From assembly GCF_902779965.1 (NCBI RefSeq), contig NZ_CACZDK010000008.1, positions 62,001 to 126,000 of the forward strand: DNA of 64,000 nt, given 5' to 3'. Of this stretch, positions 17,461 to 26,986 are shown piece after piece. Positions within the stretch are counted from its first letter, which is position 1, and every line of letters begins with the position of its first letter. The position numbers and the translations under genes were made by a program. The stretch is from Fibrobacter succinogenes. GTDB lineage: Bacteria > Fibrobacterota > Fibrobacteria > Fibrobacterales > Fibrobacteraceae. The notes under the pieces are model-generated. The model did no database searches and was not told the origin of the DNA. It worked only from the letters and a program-made list of their open reading frames with translations.

Positions 17461-18600
17461 ATGAGTGAATTAAGAAAGAACATTTTAGATGAAGCTCGCC
17501 GCGTGGTGGTGAAAATTGGATCTCGCATTCTCGTGGATTCTGAGCGTGGTGGCGTTCGTACGCGTTACATCCAGAAGCTCGCGGATTCCGTGGCGCGCTT
17601 GATGGATGCCGGCAAGGAAGTGGTCATTGTCACGAGTGGTGCTGTGGGCACAGGCATGGCTGAACTTGGCTATGCACAAAAGCCGACTGTGCTTGCCGAA
17701 AAGCAGGCTTGTGCTGCCGTGGGCCAGATTGACCTCATGTATGCTTATCGCGAAATGTTCCGCTGGGTGCAACTCTCCGTCGGTCAGATTCTTTTGTCTG
17801 CAGAAGACTTCCGCGACCGTGCACGTTACAAGAATTTACAGAACACCATCAAGGCAATGCTTGCTCGCAAGATTGTTCCGATTATTAACGAGAACGACTC
17901 CTTGGCTGTTGCCGAAATCAAGGTGGGCGATAATGACAAGCTTTCGAGCGATGTGGCGCTGTTCTTGGATGCTGATTTGCTCTTGATTTTTACGGATGAA
18001 GATGGCTTGTTCGATGACAATCCGAAGAAGAACCCGAATGCGCGCTTGTTGAATTTTGTTCCTGAAATTACGCCTGCGATTCTCGCACTCGCTGGAAAGC
18101 CGGGCGAAGCTGGGTCCGCCGTGAGTACGGGCGGTATGCGTAGCAAGCTGGAAGCCATTCGCAATGTGACGAAGAGCGGTGCCAATGCGTTCCTCGCAAA
18201 TGGCATGAAGGTGCTCCCGCATCAGGTGTTCTTTGAAAATGCAAATGGTACTTTGTTCGCAGGCTCCAAGAAAAAGCTCAATAGCCGTCAGCGCTGGCTG
18301 AGCTTTATCACAACTCCGCGTGGAAGCGTGATTGTCGATGAAGGCGGCGTGAAGGCCTTGCGTGAAAATCATTCGAGCTTGTTGCCGGTTGGCGTGATTG
18401 CTGTACAGAAGCATTTCGACAAGGGCGACTTGATTGAAGTCCAGGACGAAAAGAAGAATCCTGTGGCTCGCGGTGTTGCTGGTTTTGATAGCGAAACGCT
18501 CAAGCTTGTGCTCCGCAAAAAGACTGCTCAGGTGCATGAAATCTTGGGCAAGAATGTTCCTGATGAACTTATCCACAAGAACGACTTGGTTGTATTCTAA
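17461..18600 (+). CDS. proB: Glutamate 5-kinase
   Basis: ProB is the first enzyme of proline synthesis, phosphorylating glutamate with ATP. The amino-acid kinase domain (about 1-260) has VVVKIGSRIL, VIVTSGAVGTGM, QACAAVGQIDLM, PIINENDSLAV, FGDNDKLS-type VGDNDKLSSDVA, and the STGGMRSKLEA block. A C-terminal PUA domain (about 285-365) includes KALREN..SLLPVGV and GDLIEV...PVARGVAGFDS. The 379-residue length fits the long, PUA-containing form. No proA is adjacent. No strong Shine-Dalgarno precedes the ATG. Confidence 0.96.
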   Translation: MSELRKNILDEARRVVVKIGSRILVDSERGGVRTRYIQKLADSVARLMDAGKEVVIVTSGAVGTGMAELGYAQKPTVLAEKQACAAVGQIDLMYAYREMFRWVQLSVGQILLSAEDFRDRARYKNLQNTIKAMLARKIVPIINENDSLAVAEIKVGDNDKLSSDVALFLDADLLLIFTDEDGLFDDNPKKNPNARLLNFVPEITPAILALAGKPGEAGSAVSTGGMRSKLEAIRNVTKSGANAFLANGMKVLPHQVFFENANGTLFAGSKKKLNSRQRWLSFITTPRGSVIVDEGGVKALRENHSSLLPVGVIAVQKHFDKGDLIEVQDEKKNPVARGVAGFDSETLKLVLRKKTAQVHEILGKNVPDELIHKNDLVVF

Positions 18601-18641
18601 TTAGGTGACTTTAGACCGCTTTAGACAAAAGGATCAAACGT

Positions 18642-19346
18642 ATGGCTGAAGATCAGAATGTCGAAGAACTGGCCGAAGAATCGGCGGAACTCCCGAAAGT
18701 TGAAAGTAGGGAAGACCTGGCTCGCATTATACAGGCGCTTGTGTTTGCGTCTCCGGATGTCGTGACGCTTAAGAAGCTTCGCGAAATTCTTGGCGATTTT
18801 TTGGATGCTCGTTCTGTGGCGGATGCGCTCATTACCGCGAACGATTCTTTGAACAAGATTCAGTCTCCGTTTGAAATTGTGGAACAGGCGGGCGGTTACC
18901 GCTTTAGAACACGTGCAAAGTATTATCCGTGGGTGCGTAAGCTCTTCCCGGAAGCAAATGCCCGCAGGCTCAGCCAGGCGGCTCTTGAAACGCTTGCCGT
19001 GATTGCGTACCAGCAGCCGATTACGAAGGCTGCCATTGAACAAGTGCGTGGCGTTTCGTCTGCGGATGGTCCGATCCGTAACTTGCTCGACAAAGGTTTT
19101 ATTACTTTGGGCGCAAGAGCAGAAACGGTCGGTAACCCCTATACTTACGTGACTACGCAGGAATTTTTGAAATACTTTGGTATCAATCGCATTCCTGAAG
19201 ACTTGCCGCGCTTGCGCGAATTCAGTGAACTTTTGGAAGCGGGCGCTTTGGTGCCGCAGTACTCCAAACCTGATAACGCTCCGGAAGAACCGACTCCGCT
19301 CGAAGAATCGACTGACCAGATTGAATTGTCTATGGGAGATGCTTAA
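18642..19346 (+). CDS. scpB: Segregation and condensation protein ScpB
   Basis: ScpB is the winged-helix subunit of the SMC-ScpAB condensin. The typical ScpB core is visible: RIIQALVFASPDVVTLKKLREIL, GGYRFRTRAKYYPWVRKLF, then LSQAALETLAVIAYQQPITKAAIEQVRGV and LLDKGFITLGARAETVGNPYTYVTTQEFL. An acidic N-terminus and a C-terminal Glu/Pro tail are additions. No scpA is in view. The stop codon shares a base with the mutS start (TAATG), indicating coupling. Confidence 0.95.
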   Translation: MAEDQNVEELAEESAELPKVESREDLARIIQALVFASPDVVTLKKLREILGDFLDARSVADALITANDSLNKIQSPFEIVEQAGGYRFRTRAKYYPWVRKLFPEANARRLSQAALETLAVIAYQQPITKAAIEQVRGVSSADGPIRNLLDKGFITLGARAETVGNPYTYVTTQEFLKYFGINRIPEDLPRLREFSELLEAGALVPQYSKPDNAPEEPTPLEESTDQIELSMGDA

Positions 19347-21985
19347 TGGCCGTTACTCCGTTGATGCAGCAATATTACGAAATCAAGAAAGAAAATCCTG
19401 GCTGCATTTTGTTTTTCCGCATGGGCGACTTCTTTGAACTTTTTGAAGATGACGCTGTAATCGCCTCGAAAATTTTAGGTTTAACGCTCACGAGCCGCAA
19501 TAACGGCGCCTCCGGTGCAACGCCTTTGTGCGGGTTCCCGCACCACGCTGCCGAACGCTATGTGCCAAAGATGGTGGCTGCCGGCTACCGCATCGCCATT
19601 TGCGAACAGGTCGAAGACCCGAAACTCGCGAAGGGCATTGTCAAGCGCGACATTGTTGAAATCATCAGCGCCGGCACGGCGATGAACGAAGAAAACCTCA
19701 ATGCAAAAGAGGCGAATTACCTTTGCGCTTATGTGCCTGCGACAAGCGATGACGGCAAGGGCGGAAACGGCGATGTTGCAGCGTTTGCGATTGCAGATGT
19801 GACGACGGGTTACTTGGCCACGTGCCGCAGCAGTGTGCAGGCTTTTGAATGCGAATTCAGCCGCCGCATGCCCAAGGAAATTGTGATTCCCGAAGGGACG
19901 ACAATCCCCTCGGCGATTATGGATTTGATCAAGGCCGAAAACGTCTTGGTCACTGAACTCCCGGCGATTTTGTTTGCAGAAGACCAGGCAAAGGATGTGC
20001 TGTTTACGCACTTCAAGGTTGAAGCGCTTGATGGCCTTGGCTTGGATGGTCGTGTTTTTGAAACGTCTGTGACGGGCGCTTTGCTCCAGTATTTGATCAA
20101 CCAGAAAAAGTCTGAACTGTCGCACTTTACGACGCTTGAGATTTTGAATCTGGACGATTACATGACGCTCGACCCGAGTACGCTACGCAATTTGGAATTG
20201 GTGCGTCCGCTGAATGCTGACGATTATTCCAGCACGCTTTGCTCGGTGCTCGATTTTACGGTGACGGCAATGGGTGGGCGAACGCTCAAGGACTGGGTGA
20301 GCCATCCGTTGATTGCTGTGGACCGCATCCGCGAACGTCAAGAAGCGGTGGGCGAGCTTGTCCAGAATCCCGTGGCGCTTGACGAACTTAAGGAATCCTT
20401 GACGTCGATTCTCGATATGGAACGCTTGATGGGCCGTGTGGGTAGCGGTCGTGCCAATGCCCGTGACCTCGCGGGAATGGGGCGTTCTCTCTCGCAGGCA
20501 TCGAAAGTCGCTGACGTTTTGGAAGGCTTGCATGCGCCGCTTTTTGAAGGCTTGCGTGAAACGTTGAATGCGGCAAAGGGCCGTGGCGAAGATTTGCTCA
20601 AGTACTTCAATGATGACTTGCCGATGACCGTGCGCGAAGGCGGAATGATTCGCCCGGGCGCCAGTGCGGAACTTGATGCCATGAACGAGGACATCAAGGA
20701 GCGCCGCGAATGGATTGCTTCTTTGGAAGGTCGTGAACGCGAACGCCTCGGCATCCCGAGTCTCAAGGTCGGTTACAACCGCGTGTTCGGTTACTACATC
20801 GAAATCACGAAGGCGCAGATGGCAAAGGCCACGCAGCCGATTCCTGACGAGTATATCCGCAAACAGACGACGGTAAACGGCGAACGCTATATCACGCCGG
20901 AGATGAAGGAATGCGAATCCGTTATCAGCAATGCCGAAGTCAACATCCATGCGCTGGAATACAAGATTTTTTGTGAACTTCGCGAACGCGTGAACAGCTG
21001 GCGCGCCGAACTCCAGGGCATTGCCGATGCGATTGCCCGTGTGGATAGTTTGTACAGTTTTGCCCGCGCGGCACGCAAGTACAATTACGTTTGCCCGGAA
21101 GTTTTTGAAGGAACGGGTATTGAAATTCGCGGCGGTTTCCATCCGGTGATTGTCGCGGTGAACCCCGATTTGAATTTTGTCCCGAATGATGTGACGCTCT
21201 CGCCGGACGGTACGCGACTGATGCTCATTACGGGCCCGAACATGGCCGGTAAATCGACGTATTTGCGCCAGACGGGACTTATTGTGCTTATGGCGCAGAT
21301 TGGCTGCTTTGTGCCTGCTGAAAGTGCGCGCATTGGCGTGGTGGACCGCATCTTTACGCGTGTGGGCGCAAGCGACCGCTTGAGTCGTGGCCTCAGTACG
21401 TTCATGGTCGAGATGATCGAAACGGCGAACATCCTCCGCAATGCGACGCCGCATAGCCTTGTGCTGCTCGATGAAATTGGTCGCGGTACGAGTACGTTTG
21501 ACGGCCTCTCGATTGCATGGGCGATTGTCGAAACGCTCCACAGCGAGCCTGCCCGCATGGCGCTTACGCTGTTTGCAACGCACTATCACGAATTGACGGG
21601 GCTTGTGGAATCGCTGGAACACGCTGGCAATTTCCAGGTCGCCGTGCAGGAAAAGGGCGATAAGCTTACGTTCTTGCACAAGATTCTCGAAGGCGCTTGC
21701 GATTCGAGCTATGGCATTCATGTGGCTGAGATGGCGGGGCTGCCACCTAACGTGGTGCGCCGAGCTCGCAAGATTTTGCTCCGTTTGGAAAAGCAGAAGA
21801 TTGACCCCAGCGACGAGGCGCAAAACAAGAAAATCAAGGCGCAGCCGCAGATGGACTTGTTTGCACCGCCAGACGAAAACACGCTCTTGCTCAAGGATGA
21901 AATCCGCAGGCTCAAGCCCGAGGAAATGACTCCGATGCAAGCGCTACAAAGATTAATGGACCTGAAGGAAAATTACGGGAAATAG
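19346..21985 (+). CDS. mutS: DNA mismatch repair protein MutS
   Basis: The 879-residue MutS1-type protein recognises mismatches and is activated by ATP. The N-terminal mismatch-binding block is FFRMGDFFELFEDDA, containing the Phe-X-Glu wedge. The ATPase has Walker A GPNMAGKST at about 629-637, then VDRIFTRVGASDRLSRGLSTF, Walker B LVLLDEIGRGTSTFDG and the signature FATHYHEL. The C-terminal helix-turn-helix includes GIHVAEMAGLPPNVVRRA. The tail ...PEEMTPMQALQRLMDLKE matches the MutS dimerisation end. It directly overlaps scpB. Confidence 0.97.
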   Translation: MAVTPLMQQYYEIKKENPGCILFFRMGDFFELFEDDAVIASKILGLTLTSRNNGASGATPLCGFPHHAAERYVPKMVAAGYRIAICEQVEDPKLAKGIVKRDIVEIISAGTAMNEENLNAKEANYLCAYVPATSDDGKGGNGDVAAFAIADVTTGYLATCRSSVQAFECEFSRRMPKEIVIPEGTTIPSAIMDLIKAENVLVTELPAILFAEDQAKDVLFTHFKVEALDGLGLDGRVFETSVTGALLQYLINQKKSELSHFTTLEILNLDDYMTLDPSTLRNLELVRPLNADDYSSTLCSVLDFTVTAMGGRTLKDWVSHPLIAVDRIRERQEAVGELVQNPVALDELKESLTSILDMERLMGRVGSGRANARDLAGMGRSLSQASKVADVLEGLHAPLFEGLRETLNAAKGRGEDLLKYFNDDLPMTVREGGMIRPGASAELDAMNEDIKERREWIASLEGRERERLGIPSLKVGYNRVFGYYIEITKAQMAKATQPIPDEYIRKQTTVNGERYITPEMKECESVISNAEVNIHALEYKIFCELRERVNSWRAELQGIADAIARVDSLYSFARAARKYNYVCPEVFEGTGIEIRGGFHPVIVAVNPDLNFVPNDVTLSPDGTRLMLITGPNMAGKSTYLRQTGLIVLMAQIGCFVPAESARIGVVDRIFTRVGASDRLSRGLSTFMVEMIETANILRNATPHSLVLLDEIGRGTSTFDGLSIAWAIVETLHSEPARMALTLFATHYHELTGLVESLEHAGNFQVAVQEKGDKLTFLHKILEGACDSSYGIHVAEMAGLPPNVVRRARKILLRLEKQKIDPSDEAQNKKIKAQPQMDLFAPPDENTLLLKDEIRRLKPEEMTPMQALQRLMDLKENYGK

Positions 21986-22125
21986 AAAGTGGCTAGTAAA
22001 CAGTGGTTAGTAAGCAGGAATGTAAAAGGAACGTTCTTATTGCATTCCTAACCACCAACCACTAATCACTAACCACTTTTGATTTAATTCCTAACCACTA
22101 ATCACCAACCACTAACCACTAAACA
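21986..22125. repeat. Palindromic GTGGTTAGT repeat, copy 2
   Basis: This copy contains the arms GGAATG and CATTCC around AGGAACGTTCTT, where copy 1 (4863) has GGATTGC and GCAATCC, so pairing is kept while sequence changes. It is followed by a long run of AACCACTAATCACC units that ends directly at the ATG of the next gene. Confidence 0.85.
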
Positions 22126-22629
22126 ATGATCGATTTCGCGGCTTTAATGAACTTTGCTTTTGAGAATCGGCTCTACGAGTCCGAGGTTCATGGCATTGAG
22201 CATTGGCATCAGGTGGAATATAACGGAATGCTGCTTGCCCAAAAGACGGGAGCCGACATTGACGTGGTGAGGTTGTTTGCAATTTTCCATGATTCGCAGC
22301 GCTTGGATGATGCGTACGACCGTGAGCATGGCGCACGTGGCGCGGAATTTGCAAAGCGTTGTCGCGAAGAAAAACTCTTTGAACTGGACGACGAGCGCTT
22401 TGGCTGGCTTTATGATGCTTGCTGCCTCCACACAATCCAACCGCGCACGGGAATTGTGACGGTAGATACCTGCTTTGATGCGGACCGTCTGGATTTGGGG
22501 CGTGTCGGATTTCCGCTGAATCCAGAGAAAATGGCGACCGACTGGGGCGCAAAAATAGCCCAAATGTCATTGACATCGGGCTTTTCTGTTTTTCACATGC
22601 GCGAGTGGATCCGCACATTGGTGTTGTAA
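22126..22629 (+). CDS. HD-superfamily-like hydrolase of unknown substrate
   Basis: The pattern HGIEHWHQVEYNGMLLA, then LFAIFHDSQRLDDAYDREHGARGAEFA and a late DADRLDLGRVG resembles the H...HD...D metal-binding arrangement of HD-domain phosphohydrolases. The protein is 167 residues, a minimal single domain. No nucleotide specificity can be inferred. The start codon is preceded not by a Shine-Dalgarno but by the AACCACTAA repeat, so translation initiation here may be unusual. The 3' end converges on the RidA gene. Confidence 0.7.
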   Translation: MIDFAALMNFAFENRLYESEVHGIEHWHQVEYNGMLLAQKTGADIDVVRLFAIFHDSQRLDDAYDREHGARGAEFAKRCREEKLFELDDERFGWLYDACCLHTIQPRTGIVTVDTCFDADRLDLGRVGFPLNPEKMATDWGAKIAQMSLTSGFSVFHMREWIRTLVL

Positions 22630-22683
22630 TCCGTCATCCTCGAACGAAGTGAGGGGATTCATACAGTTTTATTTACGGATATT

Positions 22684-23151
22684 TTACTCCGCAATCGCCT
22701 GGAACGTGCAGCTGATTTCGACAGCGACGTTCTTCGGGAGCGCCGAAACGCCAACAGCGGTGCGGGCGTGTTTGCCGTTCTCACCGAGAATTTGCACAGC
22801 AAGTTCGCTGGCGCCATTCAGCACAATCGGCTGGTCGTGGAAATCGCTTGCGGACTGCACAAATCCCTGAATTTGCACAAGTCGGAGCGTTTCTCCATTC
22901 TTTAGCTGCGTGAGGGCGGCCGCAATGTTGTTCAAGAAGCAAATTTGTGCCGCTTCCTTTGCCTTTTCGACAGAAATTTGGTTCGGAACAACGCCCGTAA
23001 AAGCAGAAAAATCGCCCTTCACAGACGGTAACTGCCCAGAAACAATAATCGTATCGCCAAAGCGCGTTGCTGGAACATAAGCGGCAACCGGTGCGGGGCA
23101 GGCGGGGAGCGTGAGGCCCAATTCTTGGAATTTAGAGACAATTTGACTCAT
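22684..23151 (-). CDS. RidA/YjgF-family reactive-enamine deaminase homologue
   Basis: RidA-type proteins hydrolyse reactive enamine/imine intermediates from PLP enzymes. The protein has the fold's hallmark strands: RFGDTIIVSGQLPSVKG, SVEKAKEAAQICFLNNIAAAL, HARTAVGVSALPKNVAVEISCTF. It is about 155 residues, slightly longer than canonical RidA, and resembles the YjgF-like subgroup whose activity is less certain; the catalytic Arg of classical RidA is not clearly identified. The start MSQIVSKF is chosen because AAGGAGA lies just upstream; the longer frame adds 11 residues. Confidence 0.85.
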   Translation of the reverse strand: MSQIVSKFQELGLTLPACPAPVAAYVPATRFGDTIIVSGQLPSVKGDFSAFTGVVPNQISVEKAKEAAQICFLNNIAAALTQLKNGETLRLVQIQGFVQSASDFHDQPIVLNGASELAVQILGENGKHARTAVGVSALPKNVAVEISCTFQAIAE

Positions 23152-23289
23152 GTAATCTCCTTGTTTTGCGCCATTAATATACAATAATTGAGGGGCTTTT
23201 GGGGCGTTCAGGACCCGCTATTTAAATCGCGCGCATGTTTTTGCGTATGGGTATATTCTAAGGCTATTAGTAGCGTTTATAAAAAAGAG

Positions 23290-23311
23290 ATGCCCCGTCG
23301 AGGCGGGGCAT
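23290..23311 (-). terminator. Terminator of the lysophospholipid acyltransferase fusion gene
   Basis: Perfect stem ATGCCCCG / CGGGGCAT with loop TCGAGG. On the minus strand it is followed by CTC and a run of six T. It lies 116 bp beyond the stop of the gene that ends at 23427. Confidence 0.75.
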
Positions 23312-23339
23312 GACACAGATGCTTGGCGGGTTTCTTGAA

Positions 23340-23426
23340 CTATAACTGGATCCTTCGTCCCTTGGGGACTCAGGATGACATTCTAAGTTCTAAGCTCTAA
23401 GTTCTGCCAACTGCGGCTTAGCCGCG
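23340..23426. repeat. Two repeat families: GGATCC-TTCG/GGATGAC and GCGGC/GCCGC copy 2
   Basis: CTGGATCCTTCGTCCC..GGGACTCAGGATGAC is followed by TTCTAAGTTCTAAGCTCTAAG and the 29-bp unit at 23398-23426 that matches 17424-17452 with two differences. It abuts the stop codon of the downstream-oriented gene. Confidence 0.75.
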
Positions 23427-26400
23427 TCACTTCTTTTCGACTAATTCCGTGGCGAGTTTCTTCATTCCGTTGAAGTCCCACTTGCCGCTGCCGAGCTTCG
23501 GGATTGCTTCGACGCAGAATACGGAACCCGGCTGCATGAGCGGCGGGATGCCCGATTTGCGCAAACTTCTCGAAATTTCTTCGGTGTCGAGCGTTTCGTC
23601 GCCCTTGACGAGGAGCACGATGCGTTCGCCCTTGACGGAATCCGGAACGGCGGTGATTGCAAATTCGTGTTCGCCCAGAATGCCCGTTTCGGCAATGCGG
23701 AGTTCCACGGCGGTAAGCGAAATCATTTCGCCGCCGAGCTTTGCGAAGCGGCTGTAGCGACCGAGAATTTGTATGAACCCGTCCTTGGTGATGGTGCACT
23801 TGTCGCCGGTCTTGTACCAACGGCGTCCATCGATTTCGAGGATGACGTTTTCGGTCTTGGCTTCGTCCTTGAGGTACCCCTTCATGACTTGCGGGCCCGT
23901 GACCACGAGCATGCCTTCTTCGCCCTGCGGTAAGAATTCGTTCGTTTCGGGGTTGATGATAGCGGCAACCGTTCCCGGAGGCGGGAGGCCTATGCTGGAA
24001 TTGTCGCAGCACTTTTCCATCGTCAAGAAGTCGTCGAGTAACACGTTCGGGGCGTTAATGGAGGCGAGCGGCGTAAGTTCTGTGCAGCCGTAACCTTCGT
24101 AAACATCTTTACCGAATTTGAGCTTGAATGTTTCGCGCATTTCGGGGCGGAGTTTTTCTGCGCCGGCGACGATGTAGCGGAGCGAATCGAGGCACATCGG
24201 GTGGACCCAGCGGTTGATGGCGATAGCGCGGAGGAACGTTGGCGTACCCATGAGGATGGTCGTCTTGTACTGGGCGCACACACGGGCAAGAGTCTTGATG
24301 TCGGTCGGGTCTGGGCAGAGCACCATCGGCACACCGTCCAAGAGCGGCATCATGAATGTCAATGTGAAGCCGAACGAGTGGAACAGCGGGAGAAGTGCTG
24401 TCATAACGTCGGTACGGCAAAGCTTGACGATGTAATCGCATTGCTGGGCGTTGGCTATAATGTTCTTGTGCGTGAGTTCCACGCCTTTGGGAGTGCCTTC
24501 CGAGCCGGAACTGAACAGGATCACGGCGTCGTCATCGAGCTTTGCCGAAGAATTGAACCACAGCCAGCGAAGCAGTTTTGCCGGACTGATGGATACAAAG
24601 TAAGCACAAATGAGTCGGCTGAATGTTGAAATCTTTGCTTCTTCTTCGTCCAAGAAAATCATCTTGCATTTATCTGCAAGCAACTTGAAGTCTGGGTTTT
24701 TGCCGCAGAGCTTTTCAAAGAAGGCGCGTGTCGTGACGATTGCCGTAAGTTCGGCCTTGTCGATGCATCCGATGAGCGTGTCTACCGGAGCCGTGTAGTT
24801 CAAGTTGACCGTCGTCTTGCCGGTGCCAAGAATGGACATAATACCAAGGGCGGCGTCGCGGCTTGTCGGGAGCATGAAGCCTACGTTCTGGTCGTTCTTG
24901 GCGATGGACTTGATCTTCTTGCCGAAGTGGTGGCAGAGGCGGATCATGTCGTAACCGGTCACGTGGTTGCCGGCGGGGTCAATCAAAATCGGGCGGGAGC
25001 GGCGCTTGAGCATGGCACGGAACCAAAGCGGAACGATGGTTGCCGAATGGTCCATGGCGATATTCCAAATGTCGGCGCCTAAATGCTGGATTTCCTTGCG
25101 GATTTCTTCGTCGGTTGTGGTGGCGGGCATGGCCTTGCCAAAGCCCACGCTGATGGTGCGGTTGAAGTACTGCGGGCGGTTCACGCTTTCAGATGCGTTA
25201 CTGTAACGGCTGCCCCAAAGACCTTGGATGTAGAACGGTACAATTTGTGCGTCGGTGCCTTCGATTGCCTTGGAGTAATCGAGCGAGAACTTGGAGATGA
25301 ACGGGGCCTTGGAAACTTCGCCTTCGGGGAAAATCACGACGGCTTCGCCATTCAGGAGCGCTTCGTGGATTTTTTCCATGGCTTCGCTGGGGTCGCGGCG
25401 GTTGATATCGATGACTGATTTGCCATGGGCGAACCAGCGCAAGTACCAATCTGCAAAAGTGTTTCTGTTGCTTGCGGTGAGGAGCGGGCGGGGGCTTGCC
25501 ATCTGGAGTACGGCCCAGTCAATAAAGCTGTAGTGCGGGCCAACCAAAAGGAGCGGACCTGATTCTGGCATGTTCTGTAAGCCATGCACTTTCACTTTGT
25601 AGCGGAACACGAACGAGAATGCAAAGCGGAGTCCTGCGCGAAGGAGCGTCATCGGGGTGCGCTTGAGCGTGAACACGAACGTGAGGGCGAGAATCACGGC
25701 GAGGAAGAACATCTGCTTGTGGAGGCTCAGTTCCGTCATGAGGAAGAGGATGACCTGGAAACCAAGCAAGATGAACAAGAAGCTCATCTGGATCATGAAC
25801 GAGACGGCGTGGATTCGGCCTGAAGTGTCGGGGCGCGTGACTTCCTGGATGACGGTGCGGAGAACGACGAATGCGGAACCGGCCCAGAAGGCGATGAACG
25901 CATAGAGGAACGCAAGAACGTACTGGTTGTTGATGAACGGCGTCACGACCATCGTAATGGAGGAGGCTATGGCGGCAAGCGGGATAAGGCCTGTTTCAAC
26001 AAAGTTCTTGGAGGACTTGGCAGCGCTGATAGCTCCTGCAACGTAACCGATACCCGTAAAGATGAACGTCCATTGGAATAGCGTTGAGCTCTGCGTGCCT
26101 GTCATGTTCTGTGAAATCATGATGAGAAACTGCGTCACGCTCCAGAATGCGGCAATGCCAAGCATCGAAAGCTTGAGCATCGGGTTCGACCACGTGGAAG
26201 AAAAATTGCGCATGGGGGAGCGGAGCTTTACAAAGCGGTTCGGTTTGCTCACGCGAATGCAGAAAGACGAAATGGCGGCGATGATGCTTACGCCCGAAAG
26301 AATAAAGGGTAAGAGCGTGTAGCTGATGCTGGAATTGTCGGTCGGACTGTAATCGAAGGTTAGGAACGATATTACGGTTATGCCAAAAGCCATGAATATC

Positions 26401-26828
26401 AGGTGTTTCGCATTGATTCTGACGAGGTCGTTTCCATCGGTGATTTCTTTCATGAGGCCAATCTTTGCAGGATTGAAAATCGCAAGGAAAACGCCGTACA
26501 GGAACAAGAGTGCAAACGCTCCAAAGTCAAGCTTGTCGCCAAAGAAGAACGCTATCATTAAAACGGAAACCGCCATGCCGATGGAGGTCCAGCCCATGAC
26601 TTTGCTTTTGGAAAAACGCCCAGCGAAGTAGCTTGCCACATGCATCATGACAATGCTTGGCGAGAACATGGCGAACTGGAGCAGCAGACTTAACCAAAAG
26701 AATCGCGTTCCTTCGGAGTTGAATGTTATCCAGCGTTGAAAATGAATGAATAACCCCAATTGCATGAATGAACTAAAAAAGACTGCAATATAATAGGGGA
26801 GTTCGCCTGGGCGCTTGGTATGTTTCAT
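23427..26828 (-). CDS. aas: LplT-PlsC-acyl-ACP synthetase triple fusion (Aas-type)
   Basis: Three modules in 1133 residues. Residues about 1-390 form a major-facilitator-type transporter with around 12 hydrophobic segments (LplT-like lysophospholipid flippase). Residues about 410-610 are a PlsC acyltransferase with HX4D in GPHYSFIDW near 431 and IFPEGEVSKA. Residues about 620-1133 are an AMP-forming acyl-ACP synthetase with ILFSSGSEGTPKGVELTHKN near 771 and YKTGDKCTITKDGFIQILGR. In E. coli these functions are LplT and Aas, two proteins that import lysophosphatidylethanolamine and re-acylate it. Here one polypeptide would import, activate and acylate at the inner membrane. A terminator is at 23290. 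Confidence 0.9.
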   Translation of the reverse strand: MKHTKRPGELPYYIAVFFSSFMQLGLFIHFQRWITFNSEGTRFFWLSLLLQFAMFSPSIVMMHVASYFAGRFSKSKVMGWTSIGMAVSVLMIAFFFGDKLDFGAFALLFLYGVFLAIFNPAKIGLMKEITDGNDLVRINAKHLIFMAFGITVISFLTFDYSPTDNSSISYTLLPFILSGVSIIAAISSFCIRVSKPNRFVKLRSPMRNFSSTWSNPMLKLSMLGIAAFWSVTQFLIMISQNMTGTQSSTLFQWTFIFTGIGYVAGAISAAKSSKNFVETGLIPLAAIASSITMVVTPFINNQYVLAFLYAFIAFWAGSAFVVLRTVIQEVTRPDTSGRIHAVSFMIQMSFLFILLGFQVILFLMTELSLHKQMFFLAVILALTFVFTLKRTPMTLLRAGLRFAFSFVFRYKVKVHGLQNMPESGPLLLVGPHYSFIDWAVLQMASPRPLLTASNRNTFADWYLRWFAHGKSVIDINRRDPSEAMEKIHEALLNGEAVVIFPEGEVSKAPFISKFSLDYSKAIEGTDAQIVPFYIQGLWGSRYSNASESVNRPQYFNRTISVGFGKAMPATTTDEEIRKEIQHLGADIWNIAMDHSATIVPLWFRAMLKRRSRPILIDPAGNHVTGYDMIRLCHHFGKKIKSIAKNDQNVGFMLPTSRDAALGIMSILGTGKTTVNLNYTAPVDTLIGCIDKAELTAIVTTRAFFEKLCGKNPDFKLLADKCKMIFLDEEEAKISTFSRLICAYFVSISPAKLLRWLWFNSSAKLDDDAVILFSSGSEGTPKGVELTHKNIIANAQQCDYIVKLCRTDVMTALLPLFHSFGFTLTFMMPLLDGVPMVLCPDPTDIKTLARVCAQYKTTILMGTPTFLRAIAINRWVHPMCLDSLRYIVAGAEKLRPEMRETFKLKFGKDVYEGYGCTELTPLASINAPNVLLDDFLTMEKCCDNSSIGLPPPGTVAAIINPETNEFLPQGEEGMLVVTGPQVMKGYLKDEAKTENVILEIDGRRWYKTGDKCTITKDGFIQILGRYSRFAKLGGEMISLTAVELRIAETGILGEHEFAITAVPDSVKGERIVLLVKGDETLDTEEISRSLRKSGIPPLMQPGSVFCVEAIPKLGSGKWDFNGMKKLATELVEKK

Positions 26829-26902
26829 ATCGCTTTAATAAAAAGTTAAGAAAAATGTTGGGGTAAATATAGCAAAAGTCCCCGCCTATATAGAACAGAA
26901 AA

Positions 26903-26922
26903 AGTCCGCTCCGAGGCGGACT
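26903..26922 (-). terminator. Terminator of the NSS transporter / MetS-like operon
   Basis: Stem AGTCCGC / GCGGACT. On the minus strand it is followed directly by TTTTT. It lies 65 bp beyond the small-subunit stop. Confidence 0.85.
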
Positions 26923-26942
26923 GAGATCATTGTGATTGGTCA

Positions 26943-26972
26943 TGTATGGATCCTCGCTTAGCGAGGATGACG
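26943..26972. repeat. GGATCCTCG-CTTAG-CGAGGATGAC repeat
   Basis: This is a compact member of the GGATGAC family with perfect inverted arms ATCCTCGCT / AGCGAGGAT. Confidence 0.7.
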
Positions 26973-26986
26973 TTTTTATCTAGTAA

